From CBDANW01 sp965197825 (GTDB lineage Bacteria; Acidobacteriota; Vicinamibacteria; Marinacidobacterales; DATDRI01): a stretch of 64,000 nucleotides of DNA. Positions 55,527 through 63,381 of the stretch are shown here, piece by piece; positions within the stretch are counted from its first letter, which is position 1, and every line of letters starts with the position of its first letter. The stretch covers positions 372,001 through 436,000 of the forward strand of contig CBDANW010000003.1 of NCBI GenBank assembly GCA_965197825.1, given 5' to 3'. The notes below the pieces were generated by a model. It saw nothing but the letters and a program-made list of their open reading frames with translations, was not told the DNA's origin and did not search any database. The position numbers and the translations under genes are program-made.

Positions 55527-56987
55527 GGGGATGTCCCGCCGGATGTTGAATTTGGGGTAGCGGCGGCTCCTTGGCCGGCCTAAGAATAGGTCTGCCAATA
55601 AACCGTCTCCAGAGGGGGACAAGGAGCCACCAATGCCTAGGAAATCGAAGAAGCCAGTAAGAAAGCAAACGCACTCGCCTACGGGCAAGGTAGTTGGCCA
55701 AGTCGGTCAGATGCTGCTGCCGATGATAGCTGGGATCGCGGCCACGAAGGCGGATCTGACGGAATGGGTGTACGAGCAAGGACTGACAGCTCTGCACCTA
55801 CTGCTCAGAGAGGACGCCGAGGAGATCGCGGGGCTCAAGGGCAAGCACGAGAAGGAGCGAACTCATAACCACTGTGGGAGCACGAACGGAGAGCTGAGCT
55901 TCGGTGGTCGTCGCATCCAAGTGTCGCGACCTCGAGTTCGCTCGAAGTCGGGCGATGCGGCGTCGCTTCCACACTTCGAAGCCTTCCGCGAAGAAGACCC
56001 GCTTCCAGAGCGAGTATTGAATCAGATCTTGGTGGGGGTATCGACCCGAAATTACGAATCGAGTCTGGACAAACCCGCGGCCAAGTTGAAGTCTCGTGGC
56101 ACGAGTAAGAGTGCCGCCAGCCGTCACCTCGTGAGCCAGACGACTAAGAAGCTCGAGGAATACCTGTCTCGGCGGCTAGAGGAGTTCGAGCTCGCGGCAC
56201 TGATGCTGGATGGCCTTGAGGTGGCCGGACAGACCGTCGTCGTAACTCTCGGTATCACAATAGATGGAACGAAGGTGCCCCTGGGTATATGGCTGGGCTC
56301 GACGGAGAACTCTCGGGTGTGCACCGCGATGTTGCAGGACCTTATCGAGCGAGGCTTGCGCGTCGATGAGTCGATTCTCTGCGTAGTGGACGGAGGCAAA
56401 GGCATCCGCAAGGCACTCGTCGACGTTTTGGGGGACCTCGCGGTCATCCAAAGGTGCCAGATCCATAAACTCCGGAATCTTCGCTCGTACCTTCCCAAGT
56501 CTCGTCACGCCTACGTGCTCCAGACGATGAAGGAAGCCTACAAATGCAAGAGTGCCGACAAGGCGCGCAAGCGACTTCAGGCATTGGTGTCGTGGCTCGA
56601 GCGAAACGGCTACGACGAAGCTGCCGGAAGCCTTCGTGAAGGGATGGAAGAGACACTCACGGTCGTTGAAGCTCGCGCTGCCCGTCTTACTTCGCCAGTC
56701 TCTTGCCACGACGAACGCCATTGAGAATCTCAACGGAACCATTCGCAGAGTATCGAGAAACGTCAAGCGTTGGAAGAGTCCTTCCATGGTTCGCCGATGG
56801 ACCGCTCTTGGCGTCGTCACCGCGCAGAAAAAGTTCCGGCGTATCAAAGGCTATCGCCATATGGGCGCTCTCGTTCACGCGCTTAGAAGCAAACAGAAAT
56901 CTCTTGACAGCGATGAGTTTGCTGCCTAAGAGTATTCACAGGTGCCGCCGCTACCCGACCAAATTCAACAGCGGCCGGGACATCCCC
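55527..56987 (+). mobile_element. IS256-family insertion sequence, 1461 bp
   Basis: The left end GGGGATGTCCCGCCGGATGT and the right end, read inward, GGGGATGTCCCGGCCGCTGT pair over ~45 bp with small gaps (both include TGTTGAATTTGG and GGTAGCGGCGGC). The flanks are TGGGAAGG and AGGGAAGG, an 8-bp target duplication with one mismatch, fitting IS256-group elements. Removing the element restores the kinase gene frame. Confidence 0.9.
55633..56929 (+). pseudogene. IS256/Mutator-type transposase, frameshifted
   Basis: The first frame (to ~56665) has the Mutator DDE elements: ALMLDGLEVAGQ with the first Asp, VVDGGKGIRKAL with the second, then VIQRCQIHKLRNL. A +1 shift near 56665 follows, and the second frame continues LKLALPVLLRQSLATTNAIENLNG (catalytic Glu) and RRWTALGVVTAQKKFRRIKG to TAA. 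Rejoined it would be ~431 aa, typical of the family. As sequenced it stops early at 56724, losing the catalytic Glu. The element may be dead, or this is one of the local consensus errors. Confidence 0.88.
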
Positions 56988-57202
56988 AGGGAAGGTTCTC
57001 GGTGCGTGCGTTCCCGGGCAATTGCACTCTGACTGTCGATGGTATCGGCACCGAGGCTCCCCCCTTCGACAATAAATCGATCGTGGTAGGCAGGCATACG
57101 TTTCAGTTCGAGTGGCCGGGTGTAACGAGAGAATATACGGAGGAAGTGGTGCTCGGGGAGACGACGTACATGACCGGGCGGAGTCGCTAGGAGGGGTTCC
57201 TT

Positions 57203-58708
57203 ATGCAAACTAATAGTATAGCTGGTTTCGTGTTGCTCGGCTGGATCGGAGCGGTTTCGGCAGCCTCGGCCCAGGGAGGGTCTTCGGAAATCGCCCTCCA
57301 GCACTTGGAGAGCGGCCTACAGTTCTACGACCAAGAGCGGTACAAGCAGGCCCTCAACGATTTTCAAATCATCGTCACTTCGATGGCCGAGACCGACTAC
57401 GCGGATGACGCCATGCTTCACATCGGCCAGTACCACCTGGAGATCGAGGGGGATTTCGATAAGGCGAGAGAGACCTTCGAGGCACTATTGCAACGTTATC
57501 CGACGGGCGACAAGGCTCCGGGCGCCTACTATTACCTGGGTTTGGTGGCCCTTCGATCCGACCGCAGCGGCAAGGACTTGGACGACGCGATGGCCAATTT
57601 TCAACGCGTGGCCCGGCTTTACCCTCAGAGCGAGTTCGTGCCGGCCGCGCTCACCGGAACGGGTCTTGCTCTCGAGCGCTTAGGTCGGTGGCAGGAAGCG
57701 GTGGATGTCTATTCGCAGGTTGTGAGTGAGCACGCCAACTCGAGCTCCGCCCCCAGTGCCCAGGTAGCTATCGGTCGCAGCACGGTGCGATTGGGCGATC
57801 CGTTTCAGGGATTGCTCGAGTTGCAACGAGCTCGAAACGAGTATCCGGGTACTGCTGCGGCTGCCGAAGCACTCGATCTGCTGACGCTGGTGTTCCGTTT
57901 CTACGCCAATCCTCGGTTCGGCCGCCCGATCTCCTTTCAGAAGGATGCCACCTTCAGTCCCCAGGTCAAAGAGCTCAAGGATGTGCTGGCGGTGCGGCTG
58001 TCGCCAAACGGGATCCATGTGCTGGAGAAGGGAAAAAAGCGAGTCGCCAACTTCGATGCAACCGGTAAGCTCACCGGCTCCCAGCCTGCGGCCGATCCTC
58101 AGGCACTGTCGATCGACGCCCAAGGTACGCTCGTGCTTGCGAACCAGAAGGGGCTGTCCATCGGTGGACGCGCGACGATGCTCAGGGTTCCCGACGAGAA
58201 GGGGCCGAAGCCGCTGGAGAAGATCAGGGCCGCGACGCGGGATCGGTTCGGGGACATCTACGTTTACGACGACAGTCAGAAAAAAGTACTTCGTTTCGAT
58301 CCCAGCGGGAACGTCAAGGGCCCGTTCCCTGACTCCACGCCTCGGGAAGCACTCCTCCTCGAAGTCGATAGCTTCGGAAATATCATCATCTTGAACAAGA
58401 AAGATAGGAGTGTGGATGTTTTTACTCCCGATGGCGTTCGGACCGCCCGTCTGCAAAAACGCGGCGCGAAATGGGATCTCAAGAAACCCGTCGATGTCGC
58501 AGTTGGACAGGCTGGGTATATTTATCTCCTCGACGAAGACACGGGACAGGTAGTGGTTTTCGATCCCTCATATGAGTTCGTAGCGCTTGTGTCCGCCAAC
58601 AATTTGGGCGGTGGAGCGCTCGGCAAACCCACGACGTTGGATGTGGACGGGACTGGAGCCCTCTATGTTTACGATGATAAGGCGAAGACGGTCATCCGGC
58701 TTCATTAG
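57203..58708 (+). CDS. Exported TPR and beta-propeller protein
   Basis: A 501-aa protein with a signal peptide (IAGFVLLGWIGAVSAASAQ, cleavage near 25). The first half is TPR-like (LQFYDQERYKQALNDFQIIV; FDKARETFEALLQRYPTGDKAPGAYYYLG), similar to outer-membrane YbgF/BamD-type repeats. The second half has NHL-like strands with repeating DxxGxIYVYD patterns (FGDIYVYDD, AGYIYLLDED, TGALYVYDD), i.e. a six-bladed propeller. It directly follows the kinase gene (12 bases) and overlaps the next gene. Periplasmic protein-protein interaction is inferred; function unknown. Confidence 0.72.
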   Translation: MQTNSIAGFVLLGWIGAVSAASAQGGSSEIALQHLESGLQFYDQERYKQALNDFQIIVTSMAETDYADDAMLHIGQYHLEIEGDFDKARETFEALLQRYPTGDKAPGAYYYLGLVALRSDRSGKDLDDAMANFQRVARLYPQSEFVPAALTGTGLALERLGRWQEAVDVYSQVVSEHANSSSAPSAQVAIGRSTVRLGDPFQGLLELQRARNEYPGTAAAAEALDLLTLVFRFYANPRFGRPISFQKDATFSPQVKELKDVLAVRLSPNGIHVLEKGKKRVANFDATGKLTGSQPAADPQALSIDAQGTLVLANQKGLSIGGRATMLRVPDEKGPKPLEKIRAATRDRFGDIYVYDDSQKKVLRFDPSGNVKGPFPDSTPREALLLEVDSFGNIIILNKKDRSVDVFTPDGVRTARLQKRGAKWDLKKPVDVAVGQAGYIYLLDEDTGQVVVFDPSYEFVALVSANNLGGGALGKPTTLDVDGTGALYVYDDKAKTVIRLH

Positions 58709-60893
58709 ACTCGGTAGACACGCAGCATTGTTGCTTGCCGCGGCGGCGATGTTTGGCCTGGCGCCGATTCAAGAAGAAATCTCGGTCGGAGACCAAGAGC
58801 TCCTGTTCCAGCTCTCGCAGCAATACGCCGAAGCGATCGAGTTGTTCGAGGACCCGCAGCGACAGTCGCAGTCCATCGAGTTCCTGTCCCAAATCATCCG
58901 GGCGATCGATGACGAGCGACGCATGCGGGATCAGCTCTCGGACGAAATGAAGGGGCTGCAGGAACAATGCTTCGAACACCGGGCGCGGGCGTATTTCAAT
59001 GCCAGCCAGCTCCAGGGGGCGGCCGATGACTTCCGCCAGCTCATCCTCGCCAATCCACGCTACGGACTCGACCAAGAAGAGCTCTCGCCGAAGATCATCG
59101 ACTTCTTCGAAGATCAGAAGAAGCAGTTGGTCGGATTCATCGCCGTCAACTCCGAACCTCCGGGAGCCCGGGTTAACGTGAATGGTGATTTCGTGGGAGT
59201 CACCAATTTCTTTCCAGTCGAGGTTCATACCGGTTTGGCATTGGTAGAAATCGAGCTCGTGGGGCACGATCCTATTTCGAGAGAAGAGGTGAATATTCTA
59301 CCCGGCGAGACCAGGACCATCGATGTCACGCTGGTTCGGAATAGCGCCAAGCTTCCGATCATCACTCAGCCTAACGACGTGGAGATCTGGGTCGACGGCG
59401 AGCTCGTCGGAAAGACCGGGGGGAACCTCCCTCCAAATCTCCGCAGTTTTATGCCGGCCGGCTACGATGTCGAACAACTTTCCGCTCCGCTGGATCTGGC
59501 CGCGCTTGGGATCGGGCGGCACACCATAGAGTTTCGGCGGGATTGCTATGAGTCGACACAAATCTCCTTTGAGGCGGAGGAGGCCAAGGACTACACGGCA
59601 CAGATCATCCAGCTGGAAGACTCCGTGGGTCAGTTGCGACTCACAAGCAACCCGGACGGCGCCCGCGTCTTCATCGACGGGGAGTACGAGGGGAACACGC
59701 CTCTCGATCTGAGCCGAGTTTGTTCCGGCCCCCACCACCTCGAGGTAAAGCACGCCACCGGCAAGTATGTCGAAGACATCGACATCGGCAAGGACGAGGA
59801 CTTGTCGTTGGAGTGTCCGATTCGCCCCAGTTTGGCGTTCTTGGGCATAGCCGCCGAACCGGGAGTTTCGAACCGGGATCTCGAGGACGTCCAACAGAAC
59901 ATAGCGACGGAGCTCCAGAAGCTCACCGCGATGAACCTCATACAGGTCTCGGCCGAGCAGGCGCGTGACCTATTGGGGGGGGACGGGCTCATGACGCTTG
60001 TGTCCAAGGAGGCCGCCGGGGATCACTCACAGGCAGACCCGGAGAGGGTTCGTGATCTTTCGGAGAAGGTCGGCGAGTCGCTCGAGGTAGAAGCCTTGTT
60101 GGTTGGTTACGTCCCGGCACAAAGGTTGACGAAAGACGTGGTCTTCAATCTCCTGGCCACCGGGTCCCCGGCACCGGATACCTATGCCCTCAACTACCTC
60201 GATCGCGAGGCAATGCCCGCTTTTCTGGAGTTGCTGTCCGGCTCGACCCCGATCCACGGAAGCTGGATCGGTCTGCAAAGCGTAGACACCCACCTCAATG
60301 CCGGGCCCACCGTTCTCAAGGTCGCTCCCAACGGGCCGGCCGCTCAAGCTGGAATCGAACTGGGGGACGTGCTGGTTGAAGCTGACGGAGAGCCGATCGA
60401 GGATACGCCTTCACTCTTGCAGAAAGTCCGCGCGAAAGAGCCAGGCGACACCTTGACGGTAAGGCTCCAGAGACAGGGGGCTGTTCAGGACGCTCTAATC
60501 TCGGTGGGGACGACGCCGCTCACGATTCCCATGGGCGACTCCGGGTTCCTGTACAACAAGGCGATCGTCGATCTCAGGCATCTGATGGTTGTGGAGCCGT
60601 CGAACGAGCCATTGGCCCGTCTCAATCTGGCGCTTTGTCACATGGAGTTGGGCAACTTCGAGACAGCGCTCAAGGAGCACCTGCCTCGGATCATGCTCCC
60701 TGCCAAGCCCGGGATATCACAGGGGACGGTTCACTACCACACCGGTGTCTGCTATCAGCGGCTGGAGGAGAAGGCCGAGGCCGCCCGCATGTTTCAAGAG
60801 GCGCTCCAATATCCTGAGGCGACCATCCAATCGAACGACGGCCCGCGAGTGGCGCCACTGGCGGAGAGGAAACTCCGCGAGCTCGGGCTGTAA
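58674..60893 (+). CDS. Exported PEGA-PDZ-TPR protein
   Basis: A ~739-aa protein. The N-terminus is a signal peptide (basic MIRRRRSSG then HAALLLAAAAMFGLAP). PEGA-type units follow (NSEPPGARVNVNGDFVGVTN near 165; a degenerate unit around VEIWVDGELVGKT; SNPDGARVFIDGEYEGNTPL near 330). A PDZ domain comes near 545-610 (APNGPAAQAGIELGDVLVEADG), and TPR-like helices end it (LNLALCHMELGNFETALKEH). The ATG inside the previous gene is chosen so that the basic n-region directly precedes the hydrophobic core. PEGA domains link it to the kinase upstream. Function unknown. Confidence 0.7.
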   Translation: MIRRRRSSGFIRLGRHAALLLAAAAMFGLAPIQEEISVGDQELLFQLSQQYAEAIELFEDPQRQSQSIEFLSQIIRAIDDERRMRDQLSDEMKGLQEQCFEHRARAYFNASQLQGAADDFRQLILANPRYGLDQEELSPKIIDFFEDQKKQLVGFIAVNSEPPGARVNVNGDFVGVTNFFPVEVHTGLALVEIELVGHDPISREEVNILPGETRTIDVTLVRNSAKLPIITQPNDVEIWVDGELVGKTGGNLPPNLRSFMPAGYDVEQLSAPLDLAALGIGRHTIEFRRDCYESTQISFEAEEAKDYTAQIIQLEDSVGQLRLTSNPDGARVFIDGEYEGNTPLDLSRVCSGPHHLEVKHATGKYVEDIDIGKDEDLSLECPIRPSLAFLGIAAEPGVSNRDLEDVQQNIATELQKLTAMNLIQVSAEQARDLLGGDGLMTLVSKEAAGDHSQADPERVRDLSEKVGESLEVEALLVGYVPAQRLTKDVVFNLLATGSPAPDTYALNYLDREAMPAFLELLSGSTPIHGSWIGLQSVDTHLNAGPTVLKVAPNGPAAQAGIELGDVLVEADGEPIEDTPSLLQKVRAKEPGDTLTVRLQRQGAVQDALISVGTTPLTIPMGDSGFLYNKAIVDLRHLMVVEPSNEPLARLNLALCHMELGNFETALKEHLPRIMLPAKPGISQGTVHYHTGVCYQRLEEKAEAARMFQEALQYPEATIQSNDGPRVAPLAERKLRELGL

Positions 60894-60982
60894 CCGACGC
60901 CTGGCTAGGCCCGTTATTGGCACCGTAACTCCTCGCCGTGCCCCACTGGAGCGGGTTGGAACGTCGCGATTCGGAGGAGAAG

Positions 60983-62500
60983 CTACGCAGCGGAGTTGTC
61001 GCGTAGGGCGTCGGGGAGTGACACGGTTCCTGGCTGGTTGATGGCGGCGTAGGCCGCTTCGAGCATGTAGGCCCTGGGGTCGACGTTCTGAAGCTTCGCG
61101 GTCTCGCACAGGGTGTAGAACAGCGCTGCGACGTCGGTTCCGCGTTTCGTTCGACTGCCGTAGTGATTTTTGCGACCGACGACAGGTTCCCTCAGGGCGC
61201 GCTCGGCGTGATTGTTGTCAAGCCAGACGAGAGGGTTTTCGGCGAACAGCGTGAGTGTCTCCCATCTCTCCAGCATGTAGCGGACCGCCTTGCCGAAGTC
61301 GCTTCGCGGCAATCTTCTTTGGCTCTCGCCCCATTGCCGAATCGCTTTCAAGATCCGCTGCGAACGTTGCTTGCGTAAACGAAGTCTCAGTTTCTGAGCT
61401 TTTTCATCGCCGGGAAACGGACCCGGGACCTCGCGTTCGACTTCGTACAGCTCTCCGATCAAACGAAGCACTTCGGAGCAAGCTTGCGGGTAGTGCTCGC
61501 TGGCTTCGTCGAACTTTCTTTTCACGTGCGCCCAGCAGTGGGCGAGACGAAACTGTGGACCGGCACGAGCCGCGTAGCCGTCTGGACCGGCACGAGCTAG
61601 CACCTCGTACACCGCGTAGCCGTCCACAACCGCGATGCCGGAGTAGGTCCCCAGCACCTTTTGGCCATCTTCCGTCGATTTCGTCGGCAGCATTCGGTAG
61701 TACGCGATGTCCGGACTCGAAACGCCCCACACCGTGCCCGCCGACTTCTTCATCGAGCCCATCAGAGGCCACCGCGTTTCGTCGGCGTGGATGACGGGTG
61801 ACTCCAAAACCTTCTCTCCCAGAGCGTCGTACACCGGATTCAGATGACGTGCCAGTACGTTCAGCTGGTCCCACAGCGTCTGGCTGTCGATATCTAGCCC
61901 TTCGCGGCGCATCATCCGAACCTGGCGCTCGAGAGGCATATGGTCCAGGTACTTGCTGATGGCCACTTCGGTCGCGAACTCCACCGAGTAGCGGCCTCCG
62001 GGCTGAAGCTTCGTCGCCGCCGGTGCGGTGACGACGTTCGCGTTACATCGGCAGCGGTACTTTTTCCGCAAATGCCGTTCGATGACGAAGCTCCGCTTCA
62101 CCACCGTCACCACTTCCGATTCCTCGTATTGACCCGCCATCTCGCCCAGCTCGCCGTCGCACACCGAGCACTTTTTCTCTGTCTCGGCGAGTCCGATTAC
62201 TTTGTCGACCACGGGAAGATGAGGCTGTTCGCGCGGGCCGTGCCCTTTCTTCTTGTTCTTTTTAGCCTTCGTTTTCTTCCGGGTCCGCTTTTCGTCGATG
62301 CGGAAAATGCTCTCTCGCTTTTCCTGTAGTTGCTTGAGAACCGACAGTTCAAGTTGCTCCGTTTCCGGCACACCATGGAGTCTCGCCAGTTCCACTCGCA
62401 GACGAACGTTTTCATTGACGAGGCGCTGGTTCTCGTTATCAACGAGGAGAGCTATCTGGCGGAGTGTTTCGAGGTCGTGTTCGTTTTTTATGCGAACCAC
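60983..62500 (-). CDS. tnpC: IS66 transposase TnpC
   Basis: A 505-aa IS66 transposase. It has an N-terminal coiled coil (DNENQRLVNENVRLRVELARL), a zinc-finger region (CSVCDGELGEM and YRCRCNANVV), a DDE core with HADETRWPLMGS, AVVDGYAVYE and the HCWAHVKRKF motif, and a C-terminal WLDNNHAERALREPVVGRKN. A short in-frame duplication (ARAGPDGYAARAGP) is inserted just before HCWAHVKRKF; most IS66 proteins lack it. Otherwise intact. Confidence 0.94.
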   Translation of the reverse strand: MVRIKNEHDLETLRQIALLVDNENQRLVNENVRLRVELARLHGVPETEQLELSVLKQLQEKRESIFRIDEKRTRKKTKAKKNKKKGHGPREQPHLPVVDKVIGLAETEKKCSVCDGELGEMAGQYEESEVVTVVKRSFVIERHLRKKYRCRCNANVVTAPAATKLQPGGRYSVEFATEVAISKYLDHMPLERQVRMMRREGLDIDSQTLWDQLNVLARHLNPVYDALGEKVLESPVIHADETRWPLMGSMKKSAGTVWGVSSPDIAYYRMLPTKSTEDGQKVLGTYSGIAVVDGYAVYEVLARAGPDGYAARAGPQFRLAHCWAHVKRKFDEASEHYPQACSEVLRLIGELYEVEREVPGPFPGDEKAQKLRLRLRKQRSQRILKAIRQWGESQRRLPRSDFGKAVRYMLERWETLTLFAENPLVWLDNNHAERALREPVVGRKNHYGSRTKRGTDVAALFYTLCETAKLQNVDPRAYMLEAAYAAINQPGTVSLPDALRDNSAA

Positions 62501-62514
62501 GGAATACGATTAGA

Positions 62515-62895
62515 TCATAGAGACGATCTCACGGCAAGTGAAAAATGCTTCATTTCAGGAGGTGACAAAGATATTTTTCCGACCAACCGGCTCCCCTCCA
62601 GAAACAACGACAACTCTGTCGTCGTCAGTCGCACTGGCTCGCCGTCACCGCTGGACCACAGGCATGCGAACTTTCCCTCTTCGAGACGTTTCGCGTAGAC
62701 GCACAGTCCGGTCCCGTCCCAGTGCAGAACTTTCGCGCGGATTCGGTTGCGGCTGACGAACAAGTACAGCTCACCGCTCAGCGGGTCACGACCAAGCTCG
62801 TTCATCACCAGCGCCGACAGACCGTCAAAGCCCTTGCGGAGATCCGCCGGCGCCGCGTACGCCCATGCCGACACCCGACGGCTATTCCACTTCAT
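62515..62895 (-). CDS. tnpB: IS66 accessory protein TnpB
   Basis: A 126-aa IS66 Orf2. The signature PADLRKGFDGLSALVMNELGRDPLSGELYLFVSRNR, then KVLHWDGTGLCVYAKRLEEGKF, is complete. It is required with TnpA and TnpC for transposition of full-length IS66 elements; its activity is unknown. The start overlaps the tnpA stop by four bases (ATGA). The C-terminal ~20 residues are less conserved. Confidence 0.93.
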   Translation of the reverse strand: MKWNSRRVSAWAYAAPADLRKGFDGLSALVMNELGRDPLSGELYLFVSRNRIRAKVLHWDGTGLCVYAKRLEEGKFACLWSSGDGEPVRLTTTELSLFLEGSRLVGKISLSPPEMKHFSLAVRSSL

Positions 62896-63236
62896 CCCAG
62901 CTGCTCAACAAGCCGCAGCAGCCGCTGTTCCGACAGACTCTCGATTCGATACCCTCGCGGGGTTACCAGCGTAATCTCCGTGCGTTTTTCCGATTCCACG
63001 ACTTCGACACGCCGAACGATACCCCTCATAGCCTCCTCTCGATTCCATCGAGATAGACTCCAGCCACTCACCCCGAGCCCCCTCGCGACACCCTCAAGGC
63101 TCGCGCCCTGATCCTTCATCTGATTCAGATACAGCACCGCTTCGCGACGTTGTTCCCGCGAGTAACGCCGCCCTCGACCTGTGCGGCCACGATTTTCTTC
63201 ACGTGCTCGCCTACGAAATGCTGTCCTCGCTTCCAT
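62892..63236 (-). CDS. tnpA: IS66 accessory protein TnpA
   Basis: A 114-aa IS66 Orf1 with a Tc3/IS3-like helix-turn-helix (YSREQRREAVLYLNQMKDQGASLEGVARGLGVSGWSLSRWNRE), then a strand (EITLVTPRGYRIESL). It is expected to bind the element ends. First gene of the element, overlapping tnpB by four bases. Confidence 0.85.
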   Translation of the reverse strand: MEARTAFRRRAREENRGRTGRGRRYSREQRREAVLYLNQMKDQGASLEGVARGLGVSGWSLSRWNREEAMRGIVRRVEVVESEKRTEITLVTPRGYRIESLSEQRLLRLVEQLG

Positions 63237-63381
63237 CGCTTCGCACTCCTTTCAAGACTGCTCACGATGGAACATTCCGACACGCTTGTCACGACGGGCC
63301 ACGGCGAGGAGTTACTTGGCAACCACGCATTTTGGCGTCCGGCGCAATCCTGGGCGCGCCTGGCCACTTTGTTGATGGCAA

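Larger units (their letters stand above)
53594..57190 (+). pseudogene. Ser/Thr protein kinase with PEGA repeats, disrupted three ways
   Basis: An Hanks-type kinase with G-loop IGRGGMGYVYEG, Lys in VAIKT, HRDMKPSN, DFG and MSPEQ. A +1 G at 54203-54204 breaks it before EMLAGTRPF; the other frame carries on through the C-lobe, a coiled linker, a membrane helix (~54775-54845) and at least three PEGA-like units (PAGALILVNG, PTGATIRLDG). At 55422 an in-frame TAG replaces what looks like Tyr in LMPGRYQVSLVAP. An IS256-type element then splits ...LEAPALG from RFSVRAFPGNCTL. Joining across the element restores the frame to the stop at 57190. Probably non-functional as sequenced. Confidence 0.88.
60925..63315 (-). 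mobile_element. IS66-family insertion sequence, 2391 bp
   Basis: The ends are inverted repeats GTAACTCCTCGCCGTGCCCC (left) and GTAACTCCTCGCCGTGGCCC (right, read inward), one mismatch in 20; the GTAA terminus is typical of IS66. The flanking 8-mers TTGGCACC and TTGGCAAC form a target duplication with one difference. It contains tnpA, tnpB and tnpC on the - strand and lies just after the PEGA-PDZ gene. Confidence 0.93.

Noticed and set aside
56942..57190. Separate small gene after the IS256-type element
   Set aside because: Joining across the IS shows it is the severed C-terminus of the PEGA kinase.
58587..58673. Upstream extension of the PEGA-PDZ protein
   Set aside because: It would put 29 extra residues before the signal peptide and overlaps the previous gene in another frame; the ATG at 58674 directly precedes the basic and hydrophobic regions.
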